Shown: positions 28,891-41,190, numbered from the stretch's first letter. The stretch: DNA of 64,000 bases from Macrolepiota albuminosa (GCA_027475525.1 JAMWFC010000082.1:1426001-1490000); one strand, 5' to 3'. Notes: a model not told the origin generated them from the sequence alone. Numbers and translations are program-made.

Positions 28891-29958
28891 ACACAACAGG
28901 TCATTGCTTGATTTCACAATGAATTGATCTTCTATGCATATGATCGCCGGACAGTACAGTGGGTAAAAAATGATAAATCACCTCAACTATATGCAAAAGG
29001 AGAAGGACCATTACTGATAGTTGCAGATTTTGTCTCTGCTGATTTTGGATATTTCTGATTATGCGATGGAAAGGAAAATGCTTGAGTAATATTCTGGCCA
29101 GGCAAATACTGCGATAGATATTTTGAAGCAAGCAGAACATGCAATGAATATTGTCTCTCATAATTACCCCAAATTTGATCACATCTTCATTTATGACAAT
29201 GCCACTACTCATCTGAAACGTGCTGAGGATTCACTTTCTGCCCGACAAATGCCTAAAAACATCCCAAAAGAGGGAACAAACTGGGGAATCATGGTCACTC
29301 TTCATGATGAGAATAGAAAAATTGTTTATAAAATCAGTCTAGACAACAAGCCAACTCCTGTGAAAACTAAAATTCGGATGCATCCTGGGACATTTGCTGA
29401 TGGCACACCTCAAGACCTTTATTTTTCCGATGGTCATCCAAACTAAAATTCAAAGGAATGACTAAAATTCTTGCTAAAAGAGGATATACTAATGCCAAGA
29501 AAATCCAAGCAGAATACCCAAAATTTAACTGTCCACCTGACACACCTCATTGTTGCTGCTGGCATATATTATACAACAAGCCGGACTTTACAAATGAGAA
29601 GTCTCTATTGGAAACCTATGCACTAAACTGAGGTTTTCAGGTCATTTTCTTGCCTAAATTTCATTGTAAGCTCAATTTTATTGAGCAAGTTTGGGGTTGT
29701 GCAAAGCGGGCTTACCGGTTGAATCCACCCTCATCAAAGGAAGAGGATCTGGAGCACAACATGCTTACTGCTTTGGATAGTGTTACGTTACCTGAAATGA
29801 GAAGGTTTGCACAGCGAGCATGGCGGTTCATGGATGCTTACAATAAAGGTTTAAATAGTAAACAGACAGCATGGGCAGGAAAAAAGTACCGGAGTCATAG
29901 AATACTGCCAGAGTCATTGATGAAAGACTTAGAAGATAGTAGAACAGCCCAAAAATAA
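28891..29958 (+). pseudogene. DDE transposase, C-terminal half
   Basis: Resumes the transposase cut at 3397. The first stretch (about 28920-29060) keeps 'YAYDRRTVQWVKNDKSPQLY' and 'AKGEGP', the region after the first catalytic aspartate. 'HIFIYDNATTHLKRAEDSLS' (from 29123) carries the second aspartate. 'LPKFHCKLNFIEQVWGCAKR' (about 29650) carries the catalytic glutamate, followed by 'RRFAQRAWRFMDAYNKGLN'. Two or more stops or frameshifts are present. The downstream right terminal repeat sits at 30047-30081. Confidence 0.82.
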
Positions 29959-30046
29959 GTCTATTTCATGTCCACCTTATAATGTATCCTCAGTATGCGC
30001 GACTAATTAACGTGCGACTGAGACCCTGGTCACACCAAGTCATAGC

Positions 30047-30081
30047 ACGTGATGTAGGTGCATTTTACAAGTGCCATATCT
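30047..30081 (-). repeat. Right terminal inverted repeat of mariner-like element
   Basis: Inverse of 1743-1777, then TA at 30082-30083. Confidence 0.85.
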
Positions 30082-30083
30082 TA

Positions 30084-31416
30084 TCTCTTTATATTTTCAA
30101 CATTATTATTTAATTCTATTTCTTTTACTCTCCTTTTAAGTTTCACTACTACATTATAATTTGCTTATATTGTCCTTTTATTATTATTTCACAAGCTTTT
30201 TAATCTTCAAACTTCTCCTACTTAGTAATTTTTCTCCTATTTTTGTTATTTATATAATTACTTATAGATTTGTCTATAGACTTTGTGGTTTATCTCCTCG
30301 TGTACTCATTCACTCAGTCTTAAAGTTCTCTTGAATTACTAAACAGATTCTTGACAATAAGTACCATGCTTTTATAAGTAAAAAGTCAAAGTAAATCTGT
30401 ACTTGGTAAGTATACTCTGAGCCTTTAACAACTGGATTGCTTTCTTTAGTATTGTTTCTTGAAATAATCAGCTTTTCTTTGAAACTAGACATTAAGATTA
30501 GTAGCCTAAATGCAAAAACAGAGATAAAGCACTGGCAAAGCTTGAAATATGCAATAGCAATGTATATACAAGTTTTTATGAATGTTGCTCATATTTCTTA
30601 GAAGAAGCTTTTCAGAATCAAAACAAAATGATTTATGGTAGCTATTCTACTAAAAACTTTCAGTTTTGCTGAAACTTTTGATATTAATATCAGGTCACTA
30701 TTGTTACTTGTATCTTGCTATTTGTATATATACCTGAAATATTGATAAATATTTATTTGATATAGCTAGTGAAATATTATTTTTAACTTATGCAATTAAT
30801 TTGCTTCTTTAGATAAATGTAAATTTGCTTTTGTTCATTTTTTTTTACAGTTTTATAATATTTAAGAGCATGCTTTCAGTTACCTGTCACTATTGTGATG
30901 CAGAATCTATTGTGTCAAAAAAACATCAGTGTTTGTTTTAATAGAAAGTAACAGAATTTATTTACTAGGAGCAAAATTTCTTACTTATAAGCTCTGACTT
31001 CAGGACTTTATTTAACAGTCATATCATTTTGACAAATCAAAAGCTTGAATTGTTCATTTGAGAATCTAGAAGAGTTACAAAATAATACATATAACACTAA
31101 TAGACATGGTTCATGAAGTTTTTAACTATAGAAAATATCTCAACAACACCATGTCTCTTAAGACCAAGACCACTTATTCAAATAAAACTTATTGTCTTTT
31201 GCTTAAAAACTTCTCTATTAACAACAAATGTTTCAAATGGTGCATGATGTCTAATAGTGCTATATTTTTGTAGTTTTTTTGTCCATTTATAAGAATTTCT
31301 AGGCCTTGATATCATGGCAAATTTTAGACTAAAGAAGCCAAATGTGAAAGCAAGGATTTCATCAGAATACTACTGAAGTGATATGTTGCTAAGTTCTAAT
31401 AGCATATAGAATATAT
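30084..31416. other. AT-rich sequence, nothing recognised
   Basis: Low-complexity AT-rich DNA, with only short chance open frames and no domain, terminal repeat or RNA gene that I can see. Confidence 0.5.
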
Positions 31417-33440
31417 GAGCTACAATTTGTGCCTTCAGTACAAATTTTGTAGCTTGTTGAGGGCTTCACCTTTAAACCTCCTCCAACTAAGCCTCCATCC
31501 TAACCTCACTTTGTTTAGTTAGAGCTCCAAGTATGTATAGAAAACTTAGTGCTTAATTTCAGCCTCAATCTCACTTTGTTCAGTTAAGGCCTCAGTCTTC
31601 ACAACTCAATGCTTAATCCCAGCCTCAACCTCACTTCATTCAGTCAAGGCCTTGGTTTTCACAACTCAATGCTTAATCCTAGCCTCAACCTCACTTTGTT
31701 CGGTCAAGGCCTCAGTCTTCACAACTTAGTGCTTAATTCTAGCCTCAACCTCACTTTGTTTGGTTAAGGCCTTGGTCTTCCATAACTCAGTGCTCAATCT
31801 CAGTTTTCCTCAACTCTCAGAGCATTATTGTAACCTAAATTGAATTTTTCTTGAATTTTTCAGATTTTTTTAAGCATTTATAAACCTCAGAAAAACTAAA
31901 ATCAGTGTATCAGCAGGCCTTGAATTTTTTCTGATTTTTCAGTGATTTTCCTTGAATTATTTAAGCATTTTATACACACATCTACTAAAAAAACAAACAA
32001 AAAAGACATCTTTGTCAGCCTTTGTCAGAACTGACTAATCAGATCATTTTTCAGGCATCATTGCATACAAGCTACAATTTGTGCCTTCGGCACGAATTTT
32101 GTAGCGTGTTGGAGACTTTGCTCCCAAACTCCTCCCAACTAAGCCTCCACCCTAACCTCACTTTGTTCGGTTAGAGCTCCAAGTATGTATAGAGAACTCA
32201 GTGCTTAATCTCAGCCTCAACCTCACTTTGTTCAGTTAAGGCTTCAGTATTTCACAACTCAATGCTTAATCCCAGCCTCAAAGCATTATTGTAGGCTATA
32301 TTGAATTTTTCTTGAATATTTCGGATTTTATTAAGCATTTATAAATCTCAAAAAAACTAAAAACAGTGTATCAGTAGCCTTTGAATTTTTTCTGATTTTC
32401 TTTGTTATTTTTCTTCAAATTTTTAAGCATTTTATACAAACCTTTACCAAAAAGCAGTCAAAAAAGGAAGTATGTGTCAGCCTTAGTCAGAAACTGTCAA
32501 AACTGACTAAGCACATCATTTTTCAGGCATTGTCGCATTATATAGAGATGAGCTACAATTGTTCATTGGGGGCTTTGCCCCCAAACCCCCCCAACTAAGC
32601 CTCCACTTCGTTTGGTTAGAGCTCCAAATATATATAGAGAACTCAGTGCTTAATCCCAGCCAACCTCACTTTGTTTGGTTAAAGCCTCGGTATTTCACAA
32701 CTCAGTGCTTAATCTCAGCCTCAACCTCACTTTGTTCGATTAAGGCCTCTGCATTTCACAGCTCAGTGCTCATTCCACAACTCTCAAAGCATTATTGTAA
32801 ACTAAATTAGATTCTTCAGATTTTATTTGGCATTTATAAATCTCACAAATTTCGTAGCTCGTTGGGGGCTTCGTCTCCAAACCCCCCCAACTAAGCCTCC
32901 ACCCTAACCTCACTTCATTTGGTTAGGGCTCCAAGTATGTATAGAGAACTCAATGCTTAATCCCAGCCTCAACCTTACTTCGTTTGGTTAAGGCCTTGGT
33001 AAACGCAACTCAATGCTTAATCCACAACTCTCAAAGCATTATTGTAAGCTAAATTGAATTTTTCTTGAATTCTTCGAATTTTATTCAGCATTTATAAATC
33101 TTTAAAAAACTAAAAATCAGTATATTAGTAGCCTTTGAATTTTTTCTGATTTTACAGTGATTTTCCTGGAATTATTTGAGCATTTTCCACTAACATCTTC
33201 TGAAAAACAGAGCAATGAATTTTTCTTGAATCTTTCAGATTTCTTTAAGCATTTATAAACCTCAAAAAATTTACAATCAGTGTATCAGTAGCCTCTGAAT
33301 TTTTCCTGATTTTTTTGGTGATTTTCTTTTAATTTTATATACACATCTACCAAAAAACAAACGAAAAAGGCAATTCTTTGTCAGCCTTAGTCAGAACTAA
33401 CTAATCAGATCAATTCCCAGGCCTTGTTGCATATATTATA
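31417..33440. repeat. Degenerate tandem array of hairpin-headed units
   Basis: About four units start near 31419, 32071, 32551 and 32845. A full unit has four parts. First is a hairpin ('GCTACAATTTGTGCC' paired with 'GGCACGAATTTTGTAGC', loop TTC, best kept at 32071-32105). Second is a GC-rich fold ('GGGGGCTTTGCCCCC', about 32566). Third is the 'ACTAAGCCTCCA' block with short subrepeats. Fourth is an AT-rich tail containing 'AAGCATTTATAAA' and 'TTTGTCAGCC'. Units are 300-650 bp and much diverged. No coding potential. It could be an old non-autonomous element or satellite. Confidence 0.65.
31552..31792. repeat. Four-copy minisatellite, 60 bp period
   Basis: Copies start at 31552, 31612, 31672 and 31732, each 'CTTAAT...AGCCTCAACCTCACT' and on. 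There are no unique spacers, so it is not CRISPR-like. It lies inside the first unit of the larger array. Confidence 0.85.
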
Positions 33441-34751
33441 GATACTATAAATATTTTATATTTTTTTGAAAAAACCTTAGCAAAATGATAAGTAGACAGA
33501 AAAACAAATTGAATGCAATCATTCTTAGTTGGCTTTTTAGACTTACAAGAATTTTGTGGCTTTCTCAGACATTCTAACACAACATGTAAAATAGTCTCTC
33601 CTCAAAACTAAATACTAGACATCTCTGCATGTATATTCTTTTGTTTTAAAAAAAATCTTTTTATTACAAGCATAAGATGTGTTGTGTCTATCTTGCTTAG
33701 TACTACTAACAATAGACAATGCTACAAGAACCAGTGAGTTCTTGCCTCTTCTTCCTCCTTATATATGTAAAAAATGAGCCAGCATTTAAGCATTGCTTGT
33801 TGAGCAAGGTTAGTCTCTGTAAAACTGTGTAAAGACAGAAGATTTAGAGCTGTAAACAATGAGGTAAATAACTTTAGTGGTTGTAGCAAAGCACTGAGGT
33901 GTTGGTAATAAACAAATAGAAAATATACAAAATAATTTATAATAATGTAAGTTGAACAATAGCTAAGTCCTCAACATTGCTTCTTTATTAGAACTTGAGA
34001 CATGTATAGTTGGGGTGCATTTGATGGAAATCTGCATTGCAGGCAAGTAGAAGTAAATAAGCAACATAGTTGCAATATTTGTCTTCTATGCCTCATTTGT
34101 TACTACTCTCTTATGTACATATCAAGATCTGATGTGGTTCTATTTTGAAGATAAAAGCACAATTTTCTATATATTTTTCTCAGCTAAAAAATTAAATAAT
34201 GATAATAGATTCAACACAATTAACTAAGTGAAACAAGCTATCTACTCAACTCTATTCTTCATTTGTAAAAGACTGTTACACATTGCTTATAAATTTGGCA
34301 GTAGCAAACAAGATATCAATATTATTCAAATCAAATATAACAAGTTGTGACTATGTAGTAAAAATCTTTTGATGCTTGCTTCAGTATTTTTTTCTTGATT
34401 ATTCATATTGTTTTTGAGAGTAAAATCATCAATAGATCAGATGTTTTTAGCATTCTTTCTGAAGACATCAAATAGATTAAATTTATCATTTATAAAACTT
34501 TGAAGAATTGTTTTTGCAGTTAAATGCTTCTTTAGCATCTAAAGAACTAGTGTAACATGACTACATTAGCAAATTTAACTGCAAACAAATGATAATAACT
34601 TACATATTTGTTTTCTCTTTATATTTTTTATATTTTTAAAATGCTTAACAATGAGTTTAATGTTTTTGAATTGATGTTGATGCAAGGTGTTGTTATCTGG
34701 CATTTAATAAAGTTTTTTTTGCTATACCTTTTACACTTACATAAAAAAATA
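33441..34751. other. AT-rich sequence, nothing recognised
   Basis: No gene, terminal repeat or clear repeat seen. Confidence 0.5.
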
Positions 34752-35245
34752 TATATTCAATTATTTTACTTCATAGTTTACTTTTTATTAAAAATCCTGC
34801 CTCATCTTGCTATTGTATATTTTTTCTAATATTTTCACTAAATCAATCTTTATATTGCATTTGAAGTTCAAAAGTCAGTTTGCAGTTTGAATTAAAATAG
34901 AGCCAATAGCTCATTTCATGCAATAGCGCATTAAACATCAGATATTTAAGCTGTATATCAAGTGGGATATTATTATCTAAGAAGGAGACATAAGTTCCTG
35001 GTCAAATTTGTATTCAATTATTCTACCCCATAATTCACCTTCTATAAGAAATCCTGCTTTACTTTGCTATTGTATATTTTTTCCAATATTTTCATCAAAC
35101 TATTTTTTATATTGCATTTAAAGTTCAAAAGTCAGCCTGCAGTTTGAATCAAAGTAGAGCTAATGGCTCATTTCATGCAATAGTGCATTGAACATTAGAT
35201 ATCTGAGCTATATATTGAGTAGGATATTATTATTTAATAGAGAGA
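34752..35245. repeat. Diverged direct duplication, about 255 bp offset
   Basis: 34752-34985 and about 35008-35240 share blocks such as 'TTGCTATTGTATATTTTTTC' and 'GTTCAAAAGTCAG'. Differences are mostly transitions, so the duplication is old and unlike the exact 77 bp ones. Confidence 0.75.
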
Positions 35246-36239
35246 TAAAAGTCATTAGTCAAATTTTAGACTAGATATAATCTTACCAGTTTGTTTAACA
35301 GCAAATAACAACTTGGAGCACAAGAAAACATGATTCTTCAAACTTATATTAATTAGCACAAGATTGTCAAGGTTGGCACCAAAGTCAAAAAATGTTAAAG
35401 AAGATTGATTGGACTTCAGAGACTCAAATATCTTCTGTACTTTAGAGTCTGTATTTATAACTATTATTTTCTAAAGAGCTGTCCAAAGATGAACCTGACT
35501 TAAACCTAGTACTAGTAATACTGATATCAGATACTTCTATACAGCAATAGTTTTTAGAGCATGAGCTTTATTGATCCTAGTTCTTATATAAGTGTGCTTG
35601 TTTTTGCTTAAACACCACACAAAGATGTGGTTGTCATGTGGAAAATCTATTTGCAATAGTACTTGGGGCTCATTGTAGTGGGTCATGAATAGAGCAATAG
35701 AAAATAGATTCTTGTTCAAGTTGATTTAAGTAGTTTAATACGGTATGAAAGTGAGATGGGCTAACTAATAGATCACAAATAAAGACAATTGAGTCAGTTG
35801 TGGAATGTAAGAAAAGGATTTGGTTTGAAAGTTTTAAAAATGTAAAGTAAAGTTACAGTAGAGTACATGTGATAGGATGCAAAGTTGGAAGTTGTTGCTA
35901 ATGAGAAATGAGACCACAGAATAGAAACATTTAAGAGATTTCTAAAGGCAAGTGCACAAAATAAGAAGAGAGTATAAAGCAAAGCTTTAGAACTGACATA
36001 AAATAAAGTTTGAGCTGTTTAAAGCATCAGAGAGTGAGTTTTTAAATTCAATATCAAACAACTTGTATAATATCAAAAAACTGAAAAATATGCTAAAAAC
36101 TTAATCAGTGCCATTATCAAGCATAACATTAAATCAGATAAACAAAAAATGAGAGTAAAGCTAGGACTAAAAAAGTAGAAATACTAGACAGCTAAAAGAA
36201 GCTAGTTTGCTGTCAGAAACAACATTAACACAAAGCTAT
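35246..36239. other. AT-rich sequence, nothing recognised
   Basis: No feature I can support. Confidence 0.5.
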
Positions 36240-37203
36240 GATAAAACTTTACACAGATTAGGTACATTAACAGCAGGCTCAGCCTCAGCTCTAAACACCT
36301 TGCTGCACTTGTTCCAAACTTAGCATGTACAATTTATTTATTTTAGGCTATATCTGATAGTCATGCATAGCAAGCAACAGATTAAATCAGTGATAGCACT
36401 GACAGTAGCTGAAATAACATATGACAGTTGGCATCACTTTGTCAGCACATGATACAGCTAGCTAGCAGCAGCACTTATAACTTGAAATAATGATATTTTT
36501 CCATGACAAATAGCCTGGCATTTTATCTTGGCACTTGCAACTGCTTGGCACCCTCTCTTAACTTAGACAGACAGCATTTTTATTGATTTCTCATTATTTA
36601 GTTTAATGCATAGCATTTACTTACATTCTTTCTAGTTCACTGCTTCTTGGTATTGCTTAGCCACTTAGCAATGGTGAATTTATTTTTACTATAAATACTT
36701 TCTATTGTCACTAGTTAAAACACAAAAACAGAGTACTTTATATATACTTCTCTGTTCATCTCACAGTTTCAATTTTTTTTTGCACTGACTTAGTTTAAAG
36801 TTGCTAACTGTCTAAACATCTTTAGCCTGCTTGCTGCAGTTATATATATGGAATTTACACATTTTGCACCTACAGCAAACATTATACAGCTTAGTTATTG
36901 CTAAGCCTTTAATTTTCTTGCTGCATTTATTGCCACATCTCACTTAACTTTACTTCTTTTTTATTTAAATGTGCTTATTTGTTAGTGCACCTTCTTTACC
37001 AACACTTCTTACCAACTTTTCTTACTAACCTTCACTATTTTCTGCTATTCAATTCATTTTCAACTTGTTTTCTGAGACCTGCCTAAGATTGTTTTCTGAG
37101 ACCTGCCTAAGATTCTTTCAAAACACTTAGCATATCTAATGCATATTTTTTAGTCAGTAGCCATAAACTATGTCTGCTACTAATCAACTTTTAAATGTCA
37201 GCA
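36240..37203 (+). repeat. Ancient solo LTR of the A/D family
   Basis: Aligns along its length with the 937 bp LTR at 3398. 'CATTAACAGCAGGCTCAGCC' matches 'CATCAACGGCAGGCTTGGCA'. Then come matching blocks around 'TCAGTGATAGCACTGACAG' and 'GACAGTTGGCATCA', and a 3' end near 'CTGCTACTAATCAACTTTTA'. Most differences are C to T or G to A. No internal region or clear duplication remains. A 25 bp direct repeat (37066 and 37091) lies within it. Confidence 0.7.
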
Positions 37204-38460
37204 GCTCGATGTCAAGTTAGACATCAATTAATCAAGTTTGGACAGTCAAGATGAGTTGACTTTGCAAGATCAAACAGTTCAAGACACAAGTTATCATATG
37301 AATACAAGAAAGCTTAGTTTTTGAGTTAGAAAAAGTAGGGTATGAAAACTTATTTATTCAAATATTTCTTCTTCTCTTTTATACACAATTTACAAATGCT
37401 TGAAATCATTGATCCCATTTCCAAACAATTCAAATCAACAATTGCTGCTTATATTTAAGTTCAGACTATTGGTTGGTCTTGTAATTTCAAAACTTTATTT
37501 CCTCCCTCTTTTAATCAATCAATTATTTTTTGGTTTGCTTATTTTAGTTTTTGTGATTCTCCTCTCTATTTGTCTTTTTTATTTATTTTTTGTGTGTTGC
37601 TCAATGCTGTAGATAATCCAGTAAATGCTATTGACCCAATAAAAAGTTTGAAAGCATGTGGTCTTAGAAAATGCCAATGAAGAACTTAGATGAACTTTTT
37701 ATGCTCATTCAATGAAGGGCTACAACTTTGAAATTATAAAATATAATCTAAATGTATTCTATTCATTGAAACGTGTTCAACTCTTCTCTTCATATTTGAT
37801 AACTCATTGTATTTTGTATTCATCATTTTTCACTTATTACTTCTTTCTCTTATGTTGTCTTGCATTTTTTACTTGTGGTTTCAAAGTGGCAGATGTTATC
37901 TACAAATTCTATCACATTGTTGCCTAGTTTTTGCTTAGTAATAGACTTCATCTAAATGAGGCTGCAAATTTAATATGCAAGTTGTTCAGTTAGCATTTAT
38001 GCTGCTTTTTTGAATTTTTTAATTTTCTTTTAGATTTTCATTTCATACTTGTCCAACTTAGACAAATCAACAATTATATATAGTAAGAATTAAAAAACTT
38101 ACTTCATGCTCACCATCACTTTTATATTACATTAATAATGAGCCCAAAGATTCAATCATAGATAAAGATATTTTTTCATTTTCTTTGAAGATTTCTGAAG
38201 ATTCTGAAGATAAACTAATGAGATTAATAATTTCAGCTGTCTCCTGAGTACATAGCATGGCCTTTTGATTTGTACTTCACCAGCCAATTTTAAGCATTCT
38301 GCTTCTATATGTTTGGTCAGTGCTGTCAGAGGACTCTTCATTCCTTTTTTCTTTCACTCTTTATTTCTTCACTCTCCTTTCATTCACTTCCTTATTTCTT
38401 CTATCATTCTCTCATTTTGCTGTTACTACTTTTTCAACACTATCTGTTAGTACTATTCTC
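37204..38460. other. AT-rich sequence, nothing recognised
   Basis: Short open frames (for example 37400-37612 and 37712-37927) are hydrophobic by composition and match nothing I know. Confidence 0.45.
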
Positions 38461-38574
38461 AACCTTTGAGGTGCTCTGGTTCTTTAGCTATCACTCAGAC
38501 AAGTGTGGGCCCTTCAGCACTGCTCCAGGCTGCTTAGATAAGCCGGAGTTTGCCTTTCTGACTTCTAAAGTCTG

Positions 38575-38728
38575 GAGTTTTCCTCCCTTGTTTGCACACT
38601 TGTTTGGTTAGTCAATTTTTGAGTTTTTAAGGTTTTGTTGTACTGTACAGTGAGTTTTCCTCCCTTGTTTGCACACTTGTTTGGTTAGTCAATTTTTGAG
38701 TTTTTAAGGTTTTGTTGTACTGTACAGT
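38575..38728. repeat. Perfect 77 bp tandem duplication 4
   Basis: 38575-38651 equals 38652-38728, in the leader or LTR region of element E. Confidence 0.95.
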
Positions 38729-38795
38729 TGTTTCCTATGCTTCAGAGGCCCCAGAAGCGTCCAACCTGGCATAGGGAATCCCCAGACTTGTTCTC

Positions 38796-38878
38796 TTTGG
38801 ATCTCCCTCTGCCAGGTGAGTAGCTACCTTGATATTGTCAGTATATATTCTAATACACTTTGGATCTCCCTCTGCCAG
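38796..38878. repeat. Short direct repeat in the leader of element E
   Basis: 'TTTGGATCTCCCTCTGCCAG' occurs twice about 62 bp apart, the first followed by GTGAGT. The spacer could be an intron or a small duplication; undecided. Confidence 0.5.
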
Positions 38879-39032
38879 CTGTGTGACTGAGCCACAGCCT
38901 CTAGAGGTCGCCCTTACAGCAGAACAAGTCTCTACATTTCGGTCTGAGAGCCCCCTTCAGCCTGCTTGAGCCCTCTCTTGCCTCTTTAGGTCCCTCCCTC
39001 ACTGGATTACTCCCTGCTCCTCTGTTGCTTCT

Positions 39033-40146
39033 ATGACCCAACCAGCCCCCTCAGACACTCTCCTGGACACTTCTGCCCCTCAGGATGATGCCTGGAGCCG
39101 CTTGCTTGCTCTGGAGACTCAGGTGCAGACCACTCAAGCTTCCCTTACTCTCCACACTACTGAACTTGCTGGATTACATCAGGCCACAGACACTATCTCC
39201 CATTCCCTTCAGGCCCTCTTAGAGCACCTCCTTCTCACTCCTACCCCTCTCCAGGCACCTCCAGTTAGGGCTGGCACACCCCCAGTCCCTCGCTTTGAGG
39301 CCTCCCCCACTCCCAGACGCATTCAATGGTAACCGAGCAATAGGCGAGCGTTTCCTGCAGTCCTGCATCATCTATATTCAGCTCAGTGGTGAGGCTTTCC
39401 CCTCTGACGCTCTCAAAATTGCTTGGGTTCTTTCTTACATGAAGTCTGGGCGAGCTTCAACATACGCGCTACGAGTCTTTCGACGTCCTGGAGGAGTAGA
39501 GAGTTTTGGAAGTTGGGATCAGTTTGAGAAGGAGTTTCGGACAGAGTTCTTCCCCTTGGACCCTGCTAAGGTGGCAGCCCTCACTCTCCAAGATCCTCAT
39601 CGATATGGGCAGGGAAAGCGGACCTTAGATGAGTATATTGACTCCTTCAGAGCTTTTGCTGAACAGGCCTGTTATCCAGATGGTCTTCAGCTCTGTCTCA
39701 CTTTCCGAGATGGCCTCCTTTCCTCTCTCATGGATCGGATCGACAGCATGGCTGAGGGACAACCTGATGACATGAGTATCGAGACCTGGTATCAGGTAGC
39801 CTGTGATCAGTGGCAGCTCATGGAGTTACGACGTGAGCTCCACCATGGAACTGCTCCTCGCTCCACCCCACAGGCATCTTTTTCTGCTTGTCATCCCATC
39901 CAGCCCTCCTTTCTATTTTGCGCTCCACCCCCAGCTCAGGTACCTGCGGCACATCCTCTTCCTTTTGGAGTACCTATGGATGTTGATGCCTCTCGTCAAC
40001 ACTCCTCTCTTCCTCTTCTCTGCCGTTGCTGTGGAAAGCTGGGTCACTTCGCTCGGTATTGTCCCCAGGGGTTAGAGGTGTGCTATCTCTCAGCTTTAGA
40101 GCAGGAGGAGCTCCTTCTCCAGCTCCTTGCTGCCCGAGACGTTTGA
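39033..40146 (+). pseudogene. gag: Gag of element E, one frameshift
   Basis: ATG at 39033 begins a coiled N-terminus ('ALETQVQTTQASLTLHTTEL'). Near 39302 a one-base change shifts the frame into 'LPDAFNGNRAIGERFLQSC', the start of the capsid core, which continues with 'FEKEFRTEFFPLDP' and 'GKRTLDEYIDSFRAFAEQA'. A CCHC knuckle 'CRCCGKLGHFARYC' lies near 40020. It ends with TGA at 40144 after 'LLAARDV', which may be a true gag end or a decayed codon. Confidence 0.85.
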
Positions 40147-40499
40147 GGAAACCCCTCCCCAGATGTACAGACTGAAGCAGAACCTTTGGAGGAGTCCTTG
40201 GGTCCTGTGGAAGCTGTAGCAGAACCATCGGATGGGTCCTTTGGTTCTGCAGGGGAGGGTTTTCAATAGAGCGACGGATGAGTTGTACGCCTCCGCCACC
40301 TGGTGCTAATCAGTTTACATGTCAATCAGTAGAGTCTTCTAATGTATCGCTCCCTGTTCCTGATTCTCTGACTGAAACTGTAAGCACCCCCTCTGACGTA
40401 CAAAATACCCCCTTGGTCCAAGCCTCAGCTAAGACTTCTTCTCCTCCTTCTCCTGTCTGACAACCACGTGTCCCAGCTTGGGAACAACATCTTCCCTGT

Positions 40500-41190
40500 C
40501 GCTATGTTGTTGCTTTTATTCCCTCTCCCAACTCTCTGCGTCTGAATGTGGAGATTGAGACAACTGACACTCAGCAGACTCAAAGTGTCATAGCTCTCTT
40601 GGACAGTGGCGCTACTGGACTCTTTCTAGACACTCATTATGTGGAACAACACCGGCTTACTACCTGTCCCCTCTCTCACCCTATTTCAGTCTATAACATT
40701 GACAGTACACTCAATAAAGCTGGATCCATCTGCTCAGTGGTGGATTTAGTCCTTCGTTATCAAACTCATTCTGAGCGTGCAGTCTTTGCGGTTACCAGCC
40801 TAGAAAAGCAGGACATGATACTTGGGTTCTCCTGGCTATGTGATCACAATCCTGAGATTGACTGAGCCAAGGGTAAGGTGAGCATGAGCCGCTGTCCTCG
40901 ACAGTATTCCACATGCGTCAAGGAAGTTAGAGAAGAGCGCAGAGAGTCAGTCCGTGAGCGTGCTGCTATCTGGGCTTGCCAGGTTGGACACCTCCCCTTT
41001 GCAAACCTCGATCTACTGGATCCTCCTTCCTTGGCATTCTCTCATAGAGAGGCCCTCTATGAGGACGTTCAAGGTGTAGTGAGTGAAGCCCAGATGGAAG
41101 ATAGATGCAAGGGTGAATTCAGATGCACTTCTGACCCAGAGTCTTCAGACAAGGCTATCAAGACAGGTGATAGGATTTATGCAACTACGT
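40500..41190 (+). pseudogene. pol: Retropepsin and pol linker of element E
   Basis: The aspartic protease motif 'ALLDSGATGLFLD' at about 40593 is followed by 'DMILGFSWLCDHNPEID' near 40815. A TGA at 40863 probably replaces tryptophan. The linker reads to 'GDRIYATTL', where element D enters after ACGT. It resumes at 61172. Confidence 0.82.

Larger units (their letters stand above)
1743..30081 (+). mobile_element. Tc1/mariner-like DNA transposon split by element A
   Basis: The left end (from 1743) and the right end (to 30081, reverse complement) both begin 'AGATATGGCACTTGTAAAA' and match over about 35 bp with three transitions. Both are flanked by TA (1741-1742 and 30082-30083), the target site typical of Tc1/mariner. 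Between them lie the two halves of a DDE transposase (2398-3397 and 28891-29958). Removing element A and one copy of its ACAC duplication leaves about 2.8 kb. The transposase is broken, so this copy cannot move by itself. It is the oldest layer of nest 1. Confidence 0.85.

Noticed and set aside
31552..31792. 60 bp periodic repeats considered as a CRISPR array
   Set aside because: The whole period is repeated with no unique spacers, no cas genes, eukaryotic context.
37066..37115. 25 bp tandem duplication considered as part of the 77 bp series
   Set aside because: Period is 25, not 77, and it lies in an old LTR; ordinary slippage is enough.
34608..38611. Hydrophobic open frames in the AT-rich block considered as small membrane proteins
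   Set aside because: Phe/Leu/Ile-rich because of T-rich DNA; no conserved start, no homologue I recognise.
38460..38760. 5' LTR of element E
   Set aside because: A composition change and short palindrome (CTGTACAGTACA) hint at it, but without the 3' LTR in the window I could not set its ends, so it is not listed as a feature.
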